A stretch of 64,000 nt of DNA from Thermodesulfatator indicus DSM 15286 (GCF_000217795.1 NC_015681.1:1913244-1977243), one strand, 5' to 3'; numbered from the stretch's first letter, positions 26,175 through 34,619 are shown. Notes: generated by a model not told the origin, from the letters alone. Program-made: numbers and translations.

Positions 26175-26917
26175 CAGTGTCTATGGATTACCAGATGATG
26201 TTCACCGATAATTTGCTGGAGCCTTGGTGAGGAACAAAATTCTTCATGTGTGCCATGATAAACCAGCCTGCGATTTAAACAAGCTACTTGTTTAACGTGT
26301 TTGTTCACTATGCCTATATCGTGAGTAACAATGACAATAGTCAATCCTTTCTGGTTAAGTTCAGCAAGTAGATCGTAAAAGCGTTCTTGAGTGGCAGCAT
26401 CAATCCCTGTGGTAGGTTCATCAAGAATAAGTATTTCAGGATAACTTACTATGGCCCTGGCAATAAATACTCGTTGTTGTTGCCCACCAGAGAGATTTGA
26501 AAGACGATGATGAAGATATTTCTCCATTTCTACGCGTTTAAGAGCCTGGTAAATGGCCTTTCGGTCTTCTCGGGTAAAAAAACGAGGGAATCTTTTTTTA
26601 GGGATAAGACCAAAGCCTACTACTTCTTCTACGGATAGGGGGAAAACCGGGTCCACCAAAGCGGTAGCCCTTTGGGGCACATATCCCAGACGCCATTTTT
26701 CTTTAAATTTTTCAACAAGTATTCCAAAAAGCCTTATCTCGCCCTTTTGGGGTTTAAGTAGGCCCAAAATACATTTCAATAAAGTGGTTTTCCCTGAACC
26801 ATTCGGCCCGAGGATAGCCAGAAAGTCTCCCTGATTAATATCAAGGTTAATATCCTCTAACACCAAACGGTTTCCATACCAAAAAAATAGATGTCTTATT
26901 TCTATTAGAGGGTTCAT
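26174..26917 (-). CDS. Metal ABC transporter ATP-binding protein (ZnuC family)
   Basis: The ATPase partner of the adjoining permease, 247 aa. Walker A is GPNGSGKTTLLK near residue 36, the signature is LSGGQQQRVFIARAI, Walker B is ILILDEPTTGID and the switch His lies in VTHDIGIV. The stretch VPQRATALVDPVFPLSVEEVV and the YHGTHEEF end are typical of ZnuC/MntB-like ATPases. The gene starts 4 bases after the Yip1-family gene ends, so it continues the purB-mutT-yip1 transcription unit. Confidence 0.91.
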   Translation of the reverse strand: MNPLIEIRHLFFWYGNRLVLEDINLDINQGDFLAILGPNGSGKTTLLKCILGLLKPQKGEIRLFGILVEKFKEKWRLGYVPQRATALVDPVFPLSVEEVVGFGLIPKKRFPRFFTREDRKAIYQALKRVEMEKYLHHRLSNLSGGQQQRVFIARAIVSYPEILILDEPTTGIDAATQERFYDLLAELNQKGLTIVIVTHDIGIVNKHVKQVACLNRRLVYHGTHEEFCSSPRLQQIIGEHHLVIHRH

Positions 26918-26921
26918 TTGT

Positions 26922-27479
26922 TCAATTTATATGCACGAAAAAGGGACTTAATAACAAACTTATCAAAGAAAAAAAGACTATAGTTATCAAAGTAACCACT
27001 ATTGTAAAAACGACTGCTTTTTCTTGAGGAATTTTTTTAATAATAGGTACTCCCAGGTAGAATATATAAATTCCGTATAGGCTTAAAAAAAGCCCCAAGA
27101 TAATAGCCGGTGGGAAAATACTTAAAAGCCCACCTACCCAACCAGGGGTAGAAGAAAAGACCGCCAATTTATGAGACGCCAAAATATCAGCTTCGCCTCC
27201 AAAACGAGGGGCCAAAAAGTCAACTATATAGGCCATGACAAAAAGACTCCCCACTCCCATTAAAGCACTTAAAATTAATTGCCTTGCCAGGAGGTTAGAG
27301 GTCATGGGTAAATTGCTAAACAAGACCAATCCAAAAGAGCTGGCAATAAATACAGCGAAAATAAAAATCAGGGCATAATTGAAATAAAGGTCTGTTAAGG
27401 TTAGGTTTTCTTGCGCTATAACCTGCCATTCTTCTTTGGGAGAAAAAATGATGTTTTTAGCGCGCGTAAATAAGTTCAT
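26922..27479 (-). CDS. Yip1-family membrane protein
   Basis: A 185-aa protein with five hydrophobic segments and the Yip1-type opening NLFTRAKNIIFSPKEEWQVIAQE. Bacterial Yip1-domain proteins are integral membrane proteins without an established function. The start overlaps the end of the Nudix gene by four bases. It sits within a purB-mutT-yip1-ABC transporter run on the minus strand; the context does not suggest a specific role. Confidence 0.82.
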   Translation of the reverse strand: MNLFTRAKNIIFSPKEEWQVIAQENLTLTDLYFNYALIFIFAVFIASSFGLVLFSNLPMTSNLLARQLILSALMGVGSLFVMAYIVDFLAPRFGGEADILASHKLAVFSSTPGWVGGLLSIFPPAIILGLFLSLYGIYIFYLGVPIIKKIPQEKAVVFTIVVTLITIVFFSLISLLLSPFFVHIN

Positions 27480-27880
27480 TGTTGGCTACCAGATTCAAGA
27501 GTTTTCTTTATTTCTTGCCATAATAATTTATCTGCTGGTGCCAGTGACAAATTTTCTATATCAGAAGGCAAGAATAGGCCAATTTTTTGTCCTTCAAGGG
27601 CCTGAGGTGTGCCTGAAAGAATTTCACACCGAAAACAATGAAGGGTTATTGCTGCTTCAGGATAGTTAAAGTCAACCTCAGCTAGCTTTTGTCCTACCGC
27701 AACTTTGAGGCCGAGCTCTTCTAATATCTCACGTTCAAGGGCCTTTTCTAAAGTTTCCCCTTTCTCAAGTTTTCCCCCAGGGAATTCCCAAAAACCTGCT
27801 CTTATCTTGCCAGGGGGCCTCTGGGTTAAGAGCACCTTGCCATCTTTAAGTAAAAGAGCCGCCACTACCGGGAAACGCAT
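27476..27880 (-). CDS. mutT: Nudix hydrolase, MutT-like (8-oxo-dGTP diphosphatase)
   Basis: A 134-aa single-domain Nudix protein. The complete Nudix box GX5EX7REUXEEXGU is at residues 35-57 (GGKLEKGETLEKALEREI, then LEELGL). The surrounding LTQRPPGKIRAGFWEFPGG stretch is typical of MutT and CTP-like housecleaning enzymes. It probably removes oxidised nucleotides. The start shares a base with the purB stop, and the end overlaps the Yip1 gene, so it is cotranscribed with both. Confidence 0.88.
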   Translation of the reverse strand: MRFPVVAALLLKDGKVLLTQRPPGKIRAGFWEFPGGKLEKGETLEKALEREILEELGLKVAVGQKLAEVDFNYPEAAITLHCFRCEILSGTPQALEGQKIGLFLPSDIENLSLAPADKLLWQEIKKTLESGSQQ

Positions 27881-29202
27881 TAGCCAAAAACCCGCCTAAA
27901 AATAGTATCCACATGCCGCAGGTAGTGGTTAAGGTCAAAAATCTTTTCTAATTCGTCAGAAGAAATATGCCTGGTTATCTCAGGGTCACTTTTTACCACT
28001 TCAGGAAAGGTTTTGTTTTCATCTTCCCAAACTTCCATGGCCCTTCGCTGAACCAAAACATAGGCCTCCTGTCGTGGAAGGCCCTTTTCAGTTAGGGCTA
28101 AAAGAAGCGGCTGGGTATAAATTAGCCCCCTTAGCAAGTTTAAATTCCTTTGCATGCGTTCGGGGTAAACTACAAGCTTATCAAGCATGCCGGTTAAGCG
28201 CTTGAGCATAAAGTCAGAAAGAGTGGTAGCATCTGGCACTATTACCCTCTCAACCGAAGAATGGCTTATATCGCGCTCGTGCCAAAGGGCGTCGTTTTCA
28301 AGGGCAGGCATGACATAGCCGCGCACCATGCGTGCTAAGCCGCACAGATTTTCTGAAAGGATAGGGTTTCGTTTGTGCGGCATAGCCGAGGAACCTTTTT
28401 GGCCTTTGGCAAAAAACTCTTCGGCCTCAAGTACTTCCGTGCGCTGAAGATGCCTTATCTCGGTGGCAATTTTTTCTACCGTGCCCGCCAGCACCGCCAG
28501 CGCGGCCATGTACTCAGCGTAGCGGTCTCGCTGAACCACCTGGTTTGAGACCGGCTCGGGTTTAAGGCCCATTTTTTCGCAAACATAGGTCTCAACTTCA
28601 GGTTCAATATGGGCAAAGGTGCCTACGGCTCCTGAGATTTTGCCGTAAGAAATCGTCTCAAGGGCGGCTTCAAGGCGCTTTTTATTGCGGCGCATCTCTT
28701 CATACCATAAGGCAAACTTTAAGCCAAAAGTTATGGGCTCAGCGTGAATACCATGAGTGCGGCCAATCATGACTGTATCTTTGTGTTCAAGAGCGCGGCG
28801 TTTAAGGACTTGAAGGAGTTCGTCTGTGTCTTCTGTGATGATTTCCATGGCCCGTTTCATGAGCCAGGCCATAGCCGTATCTAGCATATCAGAAGAAGTC
28901 ATGCCCAGGTGGAGATAGCGGCCTTCAGGGCCGATTACGCGTTCCATGTAAGTTAAGAAGGCGATAACATCGTGGCGGGTCTCACGCTCAATTTCTTCTA
29001 CCTTGGCTACGTCTTCAGGGCTAAAGCCTTCTTCGAGAAAAGGCTTTGTCTTTTCCTGAATAACTTTTATGGCGCTTTCTGGGACTTTTCCAAGCTTGGC
29101 CCAGGCTTCAGCGGCTAGCACTTCCACCAGGAGCCAGGCCCTTAACTTTTCTTCTGGGCTCCATAGTTTGGCCATTACCTCGCGGGTATAACGTGGAATC
29201 AT
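27880..29202 (-). CDS. purB: Adenylosuccinate lyase PurB
   Basis: PurB cleaves SAICAR and adenylosuccinate in purine synthesis, releasing fumarate. It has the fumarase/aspartase signature GSSAMPHKRNPI near residues 268-279, the active-site MIGRTHGIHAEPITFG with catalytic His, and the N-terminal MIPRYTREVMAKLWS typical of the short bacterial/archaeal PurB. Length is 440 aa. It is the first gene of the minus-strand run purB-mutT-yip1-znuCB and is divergent from trmH. Confidence 0.96.
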   Translation of the reverse strand: MIPRYTREVMAKLWSPEEKLRAWLLVEVLAAEAWAKLGKVPESAIKVIQEKTKPFLEEGFSPEDVAKVEEIERETRHDVIAFLTYMERVIGPEGRYLHLGMTSSDMLDTAMAWLMKRAMEIITEDTDELLQVLKRRALEHKDTVMIGRTHGIHAEPITFGLKFALWYEEMRRNKKRLEAALETISYGKISGAVGTFAHIEPEVETYVCEKMGLKPEPVSNQVVQRDRYAEYMAALAVLAGTVEKIATEIRHLQRTEVLEAEEFFAKGQKGSSAMPHKRNPILSENLCGLARMVRGYVMPALENDALWHERDISHSSVERVIVPDATTLSDFMLKRLTGMLDKLVVYPERMQRNLNLLRGLIYTQPLLLALTEKGLPRQEAYVLVQRRAMEVWEDENKTFPEVVKSDPEITRHISSDELEKIFDLNHYLRHVDTIFRRVFG

Positions 29203-29289
29203 AGGCTATCTCCTTTTGGCTTTGTTGAATAATAAATTTTGCAAAGGAAACATTTTCGGCTAAAAATCATACCCCAAAGGGAGGCCTTT

Positions 29290-29916
29290 ATGAAGGATTT
29301 TTTGGTTATTCCAGAAAGACTGGCGCGCATAAAAGAGGTCCTTGAAAGACGTCAGCCTGATTTACGCCTTTTTCTTGAGCGGGTGGTGAATTATCACAAT
29401 GTAAGCGCCATTTTGCGTACCGCCGATGCCGTAGGCGTGCTTCACGTGCATTATTTTCATGAGGGCGAGCTTCCCATAAATGACGCCATTACCTGTGGGG
29501 CCCACCGTTGGCTTTTACTACACCGGGAAGAAAAAGTAAAAGAGGCCCTTACTAAGTTGCGAGACCAGGGGTTTCAACTGGTGGCCACCGGGCTTTTCCC
29601 GGAAACTATTGACTTTCGTGAGGTAGATTATACCCGGCCCACAGTTATTATCGTGGGGCACGAACTTGAAGGTATTTCTGAAACCGTGCGAGAGCTTGCC
29701 CACGCAGTGGTGAAAATACCCATGCACGGCATGGTGCAAAGCCTTAACGTTTCTGTCGCTACAGGGATTATTCTTTATGAAGCTGAAAGGCAGCGAAAAG
29801 AAAAAGGCCTCTACGAAATTTCTCATCTTTCCGAGGAAGAAATAGAATCTATCCTTGAAGACTGGGCCTATCACCGTGTAATCAAAGACAAAGCCAGAGG
29901 CCGCCTTTCTTCATGA
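29290..29916 (+). CDS. trmH: tRNA (guanosine-2'-O-)-methyltransferase TrmH
   Basis: A SPOUT-family enzyme that methylates G18 of tRNAs. The N-terminus (PERLARIKEVLERRQPDLRLFLE, then HNVSAILRTADAVGV at about residues 37-51) closely follows TrmH, and the knot motifs are IVGHELEGIS and MVQSLNVSVATGIILYEAERQR. ATG 29290 follows GGGAGG and gives 208 aa; an upstream in-frame start at 29239 lacks a ribosome site. The stop overlaps the start of the pseudouridine synthase gene, pairing two RNA-modification enzymes. Confidence 0.92.
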   Translation: MKDFLVIPERLARIKEVLERRQPDLRLFLERVVNYHNVSAILRTADAVGVLHVHYFHEGELPINDAITCGAHRWLLLHREEKVKEALTKLRDQGFQLVATGLFPETIDFREVDYTRPTVIIVGHELEGISETVRELAHAVVKIPMHGMVQSLNVSVATGIILYEAERQRKEKGLYEISHLSEEEIESILEDWAYHRVIKDKARGRLSS

Positions 29917-30851
29917 ACCAGGGGAAAACTTTTGAACTTAAAGTTTTGCCTGCTGATGAAGGTAAGCGCCTTGATGTCTTTTTGGCTGAAAATATTTCCG
30001 AGCTCACCCGCTCGCAGGCGAAAAAAATCATTGAAAATGGCCACGTGAAAATAGACGGCAAAGTAGTTTCAAAGCCAAGGCACAAAATCAAGGCAGGCGA
30101 GATCATAGAAGTTTTTGTGCCGGCGCCAAAGCCACTGGAAATAAAACCCGAAGAGGAAGTTCCCTTTGAAATACTTTACGAAGATAAACACTTGGCGGTG
30201 ATAAATAAGCCGCCTGGGGTGGTGGTACATCCAGGGGCTGGGCACTACGAGGGAACTCTTGTTCACGGGCTTTTGGCCAGGCTTAAAGATCTTTCTGGTA
30301 TCGGCGGGGAATTGAGGCCAGGAATAGTCCATCGCCTTGACAAAGATACCTCAGGCCTTCTGGTGGTGGCTAAAGATGATAAGACCCATCAGGCCTTGAC
30401 TCAGATGTTTAAAGACCGCGAGATAAAAAAGATTTATCTGGCTCTGGTGCACGGTGTCCCAAGGCTTTCAGCAGGAAAAATAGAAAAGCCTATCGGGCGT
30501 CATCCAGTTAATCGGCAAAAGATGTCCGTTCACGCCAAAACTGGCCGTGAGGCCCTAACTTTTTATCGGGTGCGGGAAAGGTTTCCTAAGGCAGCACTTC
30601 TTGAAGTTGAGCCCAAAACCGGGCGTACCCATCAAATAAGGGTCCACCTGGCTTCAATAGGCCATCCCATAGTGGGTGATGAACTCTACGGTGGAGCAAG
30701 GCCTCACGGCCCTAAGGCCAGGCGGCAGATGCTTCATGCATATCGTTTGGCTTTTAAGCATCCTGTCACAGGAAAAGAACTTTCTTTTGAGGCCCCTTTG
30801 CCGGAAGATTTTGAGGAGATTTTAAGTGAGTTGCGCCAGGTCAAGAATTAA
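29913..30851 (+). CDS. rluD: Pseudouridine synthase, RluA/RluD family
   Basis: The 312-aa protein has an N-terminal S4 RNA-binding domain (about residues 12-75) and an RluA-type catalytic domain with HRLDKDTSGLLVV at 140-152, where Asp143 is the expected catalytic aspartate. The PKTGRTHQIRVHLASIGHPIVGD motif is also present. It is most like RluD, which modifies helix 69 of 23S rRNA; RluC-type specificity cannot be excluded. The start overlaps the trmH stop (ATGA), and the end overlaps the convergent gene by 11 bases. Confidence 0.9.
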   Translation: MNQGKTFELKVLPADEGKRLDVFLAENISELTRSQAKKIIENGHVKIDGKVVSKPRHKIKAGEIIEVFVPAPKPLEIKPEEEVPFEILYEDKHLAVINKPPGVVVHPGAGHYEGTLVHGLLARLKDLSGIGGELRPGIVHRLDKDTSGLLVVAKDDKTHQALTQMFKDREIKKIYLALVHGVPRLSAGKIEKPIGRHPVNRQKMSVHAKTGREALTFYRVRERFPKAALLEVEPKTGRTHQIRVHLASIGHPIVGDELYGGARPHGPKARRQMLHAYRLAFKHPVTGKELSFEAPLPEDFEEILSELRQVKN

Positions 30852-31542
30852 TCCATTCGTAACTTTGAACTACGATGATACCGGCTTTTTGGGCTCGTTC
30901 AAGTATTTCCGGTTTAGCAAAGTGGGTAATGATTAGCGGGATCACTTCTCCGCCAAATTCTTCTCTGACTACATTCACTTTTTTCCACAAATTTTTAAAC
31001 TTAGAGGCGTCATCTAGTTTTAAAACCGCCTCCCCCACTAAAATGGCTTCTTTGCCATTTAGTCGCACCCTGGCAAATATGTCCACCTCTTCATTTTGGA
31101 CGGTGGTTCTAATGAGACGATCAATGATTTCAATGTCGTGGGTCTTTTTTAGAAACGTAGGAAGGTAGCGAAAGGCTTCATTTTCTAAAGCATAAGCAAC
31201 ACTACGCGCAAGGCCACCGAGTTCTTTTCTGGTGCGCTGAAGGCCTCGCGTCAATTTGGCTATTTCTTTCTCGGTTCTCTTCTGGGCTTCGGCTAGTTCC
31301 TGCATAGTGATTTCTAGCTTGGTCAAGCGTTCCTCACTCCGTTTCTGGGTATTGATCAGGTCTGCTATTATTTTGGATTGTTCTTTTATTACTTCTTTGA
31401 GCTCGTTAAATTCTTCTTTGGTGACCTGGTTCTCAAGCTCTTTGCGTTGTTGTTCCATCTCCTCCAGAAGGGAGAAAAAGATTTCGCGAAGTTCTGGAGG
31501 AGTCTCGCTGATTTTTTTGATAAGTGTAACGCTAACAGGCAC
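30841..31542 (-). CDS. Coiled-coil protein with a PD-(D/E)XK nuclease-like C-terminal domain
   Basis: The first ~110 residues are a long charged coiled coil (Glu/Lys/Gln-rich), followed by an alpha/beta domain (about 112-233) of the DUF3782-like type seen in many thermophiles. The presumed nuclease core is EVDIFARVRLNGKEAILVGEAV, with Asp154 and Glu171, but the usual Lys two residues after the Glu is Val173, so catalysis is doubtful. It has its own start facing coaE (84 bases apart) and overlaps the rluD end. The function of the family is unknown; such genes often occur in variable copy number. Confidence 0.75.
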   Translation of the reverse strand: MPVSVTLIKKISETPPELREIFFSLLEEMEQQRKELENQVTKEEFNELKEVIKEQSKIIADLINTQKRSEERLTKLEITMQELAEAQKRTEKEIAKLTRGLQRTRKELGGLARSVAYALENEAFRYLPTFLKKTHDIEIIDRLIRTTVQNEEVDIFARVRLNGKEAILVGEAVLKLDDASKFKNLWKKVNVVREEFGGEVIPLIITHFAKPEILERAQKAGIIVVQSYEWINS

Positions 31543-31625
31543 TAGCTATCCCTCCCTATTGAGGCTATAAAAACATTATAATCACCTTACGGTTAAGAGC
31601 CAAACTTGTAATCGGACAGGCTTTC

Positions 31626-32213
31626 ATGGAACACTCTAATCCTATTAAAATAGCCATAACTGGCCCGCCAGCGGCGGGAAAAACCACAGTACTTTCTATT
31701 TTTGCCCAAAAAGGAGTGCCAGTTTTTTCTGCTGATGAAGAGGTGAAACGCCTCTCTCAACCATGTAAGCCTGGGTTCCACCTGGTAGTGAAAAAATTAG
31801 GTAAAGATTTTTTGACTAAAGAAGGTCAGCTTAACCGCCGCAAGCTCCTTCACGCTATGTTGGCTGATCCGAAAACAAAAAAAACCCTTGAGGAGATTTT
31901 TCATCCGTTGGTTAAAAAAAGCCTTCTTGACTGGTTTGAAAAAAATAAAGACAAGCCGCTTTTAGTAGCGGAGATCCCCCTTCTTTACCAGGGCAGCTGG
32001 GAAAAAATTTTTGACCGGGTTATCTGGGTTACTGTTCCGCAAGAAGTTTTGCTTGAGCGCTTAAGCAAAAGGTTGAAAGACGAAAGGCTCGCCAAAGATC
32101 TCCTTAGATGTTATCAAAAAGATTTACCGGAGAAAATTTTTCCGGATTTAGTGATTGAAAGTACGAGCCCGCTATCAAAAATTGAAGAGAGAATAAAAAA
32201 TGATTTCTTTTAG
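31626..32213 (+). CDS. coaE: Dephospho-CoA kinase CoaE
   Basis: CoaE phosphorylates dephospho-CoA in the last step of coenzyme A synthesis. The P-loop TGPPAAGKTTV is at residues 13-23, followed by FSADEEVKRLSQP (conserved Asp of the D-x-(I/E)-x-R region), GQLNRRKLLHAMLADP, EIFHPLVKKSLLDWF and the PLLYQGSWEKIFDRVIWVTVP lid region. At 195 aa it is normal length. It overlaps the start of the second moeA by 14 bases. GGACAGGC lies just upstream of the ATG, resembling part of the 12-mer described for three other spacers. Confidence 0.93.
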   Translation: MEHSNPIKIAITGPPAAGKTTVLSIFAQKGVPVFSADEEVKRLSQPCKPGFHLVVKKLGKDFLTKEGQLNRRKLLHAMLADPKTKKTLEEIFHPLVKKSLLDWFEKNKDKPLLVAEIPLLYQGSWEKIFDRVIWVTVPQEVLLERLSKRLKDERLAKDLLRCYQKDLPEKIFPDLVIESTSPLSKIEERIKNDFF

Positions 32214-33432
32214 AGAAGCGCTTTCCCTTATTGCCAAACATTTAAGTCCTCTTAAACCAATTTATTTGCCCGTGTGGAAAGCCAGAGGTTTTGTTCTGGC
32301 TGAAGACGTAAAATCCAGGGTAGATGTACCTAACCGAGACGTTTCCTTAAAAGATGGCTATGCCGTAAGAGCTGAAGACATTTCCGCGGCTAATCCCGAA
32401 GATCCCGTTATCCTTAAGCTTATTGGCGAGATTTTTGCTGGCGGAGACGAAGATTTTGAAGTTTTGCCTGGCACTTGCGTGAGGATTACAGCCGGTGCCC
32501 CTTTGCCCACAGGAGCCAATGCCGTCTTGGCCGAAGAGTTTAGTCGTCTTGAAGGAGAAAGTGTTTTGGCTCTGGCCGATGCACCAGAAGGCATAAATGT
32601 TATCAAAAAAGGTGACGACCTTCTTAAAGAAGAAATTATTTTAGAAAGCGGTACCTTTCTTTCTCCTACAGAAGTGGGGCTCCTGGCCGCCGCTGGCTTT
32701 GATAAAGTCAAAGTATTTTCTCGTCCCAGAGTAAAGATAATTGCTACTGGAGATGAAGTGGTAGCTCCGGGAAGCCCACTTGAGCCCGGAAAACTCTACG
32801 CCAGCAATCTGGTTACACTTGTTAGCTGGTGTAATCACTTTGACTTTCCTGTATCCTGGGCCTTAATCAGTGATGAAAAATCGCAGTTAAAAATTGCTGT
32901 TGAAGAAGCCCTTTTAGAAAATGATGTTTTGATTACCAGTGGGGGTGCCTGGAAAGGCCCTAAAGATTTGGTCTTGAGAGTTCTTAAAGAACTTGGCTGG
33001 CAAGAGATTTTTAACTACGTGCGCATTGGCCCTGGAAAAGCCATTTCTTTTGGCAAAATTGGAGAAAAAGTGATTTTTTGTCTTCCTGGTGGGCCACCGT
33101 CTAATCAGATGGCTTTCTTAAACTTGGCTTTACCAGGGCTTTTGAGGCTTTGCGGCCGGGGAATGAATCCTTTCCCCACTATAAAAGCTTTGAATCGCCA
33201 AAGACTTTCCGGTGAGAGGGAGTGGACTCAATTTTTCTTTGGAAAAATTCTTCGCAAAAAAAATTGTCTCTGGTTTCAAGCTCTACCTTTTAAAAGTCGT
33301 TTAAGTTACGTAGGACAAGCTGATGCCCTGGCCATTCTTCCTGAGGGCCAAGATGTGCTAAAAGAGGGAGAGTCTATTTGTGTGCGTATGTTAAAACCTT
33401 GCTCTGCTTGTGACTTTTCAGAGGGGTATTGA
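32200..33432 (+). CDS. Divergent MoeA-family protein (paralogue 2)
   Basis: The 410-aa protein is full-length MoeA: DGYAVRAED (52-60), VRITAGAPLPTGANAVLAEEF (94-114 region), KKGDD (136-140), IIATGDEVV (180-188), ITSGGAWKGPKD (245-256) and PGKAISFGK...CLPGGPPSNQM. It differs from paralogue 1 at normally conserved places: TAGA replaces (A/M)TGA, GAWKG replaces the GVSVG-type segment, and GPPSN replaces GNPVS. It may serve tungstate insertion or a specialised molybdopterin form; that is inference. It overlaps coaE by 14 bases. Other cofactor genes are not adjacent. Confidence 0.85.
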   Translation: MISFREALSLIAKHLSPLKPIYLPVWKARGFVLAEDVKSRVDVPNRDVSLKDGYAVRAEDISAANPEDPVILKLIGEIFAGGDEDFEVLPGTCVRITAGAPLPTGANAVLAEEFSRLEGESVLALADAPEGINVIKKGDDLLKEEIILESGTFLSPTEVGLLAAAGFDKVKVFSRPRVKIIATGDEVVAPGSPLEPGKLYASNLVTLVSWCNHFDFPVSWALISDEKSQLKIAVEEALLENDVLITSGGAWKGPKDLVLRVLKELGWQEIFNYVRIGPGKAISFGKIGEKVIFCLPGGPPSNQMAFLNLALPGLLRLCGRGMNPFPTIKALNRQRLSGEREWTQFFFGKILRKKNCLWFQALPFKSRLSYVGQADALAILPEGQDVLKEGESICVRMLKPCSACDFSEGY

Positions 33433-33481
33433 AAAGTTAAATATTTTCTCGTATCAAAGCCTAAAATTTTGAGTTTAATTC

Positions 33482-33510
33482 TTGACAAGTTCTAAAATGT
33501 TTTTTATATG
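33482..33510 (+). promoter_or_regulatory. Promoter of the polyamine regulator operon
   Basis: TTGACA at 33482-33487, a 17-base spacer and TATATG at 33505-33510 make a strong sigma-70-type promoter. It predicts a transcript with an untranslated leader of about 110 bases before ATG 33629. Confidence 0.65.
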
Positions 33511-33557
33511 AACGCCGCACACTAACATTAAACTTTTTGTTTAAAGATTGTAATCAA

Positions 33558-33594
33558 AACCTGGACCAGGTCTTGCCAAGGGCCGGTTCAGGTT
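33558..33594 (+). promoter_or_regulatory. Leader stem-loop upstream of the HTH-cupin gene
   Basis: AACCTGGACC (33558-33567) pairs with GGTTCAGGTT (33585-33594) over ten positions including one G-U pair. It lies in the inferred leader, just before AGGAGG at 33604-33609. No known riboswitch class is recognised. It may be an attenuator, an operator (ACCTG-gac-CAGGT palindrome at 33559-33571), or both. Confidence 0.4.
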
Positions 33595-33628
33595 TATTGA
33601 TTTAGGAGGGCGGGCTTGAAGCCCCAAT

Positions 33629-34159
33629 ATGCTGAAAATAGGAGAAAAAATTAGAAAATTGAGAATAGCAAACGATCTCACGCAAGAAGAGTTAGCCAGC
33701 AGGGCTGGTTTAACTAAAGGTTATATATCGCAGCTTGAGAGGGATTTAACTTATCCCTCGATAGTAACTTTGAAAGACATTTTAGATGTTTTGGGAACTG
33801 ATTTAGCTACGTTTTTTAAAGAAGAAACTGCAGAAAGGGTGGTCTTTCGTAAGGAAGATCGCCAAAAAATAGAAGGAAGTGGAATTGAATTTTTGATCCC
33901 GGGATCAGGTCAGAAAACAATGGAGCCGGTGTTAGTAACATTAAAACCCGGAGAGAAGACCACACCGGATGCGCCCCACGAGGGCGAAGAGTTTGGTTTT
34001 GTTTTAAAAGGAGTGGTCAAGCTCTGGATAGGAGCACGAGCAGAAAAGCTCCGTCAGGGTGAGTGTTTTTACTTTCGGGCCGACAAGCGCCATTTCGTAG
34101 AGAACGTGGGGCGCTCCATGGCCCAAATCCTGTGGGTGGTATCTCCGCCCACTTTTTAA
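33629..34159 (+). CDS. HTH-XRE/cupin transcription regulator, likely polyamine regulator
   Basis: The protein has an N-terminal XRE-type helix-turn-helix (about residues 5-60, IGEKIRKLRIANDLTQEELA, then YISQLERD) and a C-terminal cupin domain (about 95-172) with PHEGEEFGFVLKGVVKLWIG. PuuR-like regulators with this design respond to small metabolites; its position 22 bases before speD suggests polyamine control. The start is unusual: the nearest AGGAGG (33604-33609) is 19 bases upstream, and the intervening GGGC-ttgaa-GCCC hairpin could bring it near. In-frame upstream extension is blocked by TGA at 33617. Confidence 0.88.
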   Translation: MLKIGEKIRKLRIANDLTQEELASRAGLTKGYISQLERDLTYPSIVTLKDILDVLGTDLATFFKEETAERVVFRKEDRQKIEGSGIEFLIPGSGQKTMEPVLVTLKPGEKTTPDAPHEGEEFGFVLKGVVKLWIGARAEKLRQGECFYFRADKRHFVENVGRSMAQILWVVSPPTF

Positions 34160-34181
34160 ATTTTGTTTAGGAGGGACGGCC

Positions 34182-34619
34182 ATGGAAAAAATAGAATACG
34201 GTTTTGGTCAACACTTGATTTTAGACGGCTATGGGTGCAATAGGGAAAAGCTCATGGATATCGACTTTATTTACGATTTCTTGAGCAATTATCCCGCTGA
34301 AATTGAAATGACAAAAATTATGCCCCCTTATGTTTTCAAGTACCACGCACCGGTACCAGAAGATTGGGGCATATCTGGTTTCGTAATTATTGCTGAAAGC
34401 CACATAAGCATTCACACTTTTCCAGAAAAGCTTTACATGAGTGTAGATATCTTCTCTTGTAAGGATTTTGATGTGGATAAGGCTATTCGTGACATTACTA
34501 AAATTTTTGAGGTCAAAAAGAGTGAGATAAAAGTGCTTGATCGTGGCCTTGAATTTCCCCGCTCAATAAGAACTGTGGAACGCTTTATTCGGGCTGAACG
34601 CAATCAGTTTACTGTTTAA
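34182..34619 (+). CDS. speD: S-adenosylmethionine decarboxylase proenzyme SpeD
   Basis: SpeD supplies aminopropyl groups for spermidine synthesis by decarboxylating SAM with a pyruvoyl cofactor. The 145-aa proenzyme has the self-cleavage motif ESHISIHT, with cleavage expected between Glu72 and Ser73, plus the conserved His78, FPE and catalytic Cys93 in VDIFSCKDFD. It is a bacterial class 1b-type short enzyme, somewhat longer at the N- and C-termini than the minimal forms. GGAGGGA precedes the ATG. A terminator-like hairpin separates it from speB. No spermidine synthase gene is in the window. Confidence 0.95.
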   Translation: MEKIEYGFGQHLILDGYGCNREKLMDIDFIYDFLSNYPAEIEMTKIMPPYVFKYHAPVPEDWGISGFVIIAESHISIHTFPEKLYMSVDIFSCKDFDVDKAIRDITKIFEVKKSEIKVLDRGLEFPRSIRTVERFIRAERNQFTV

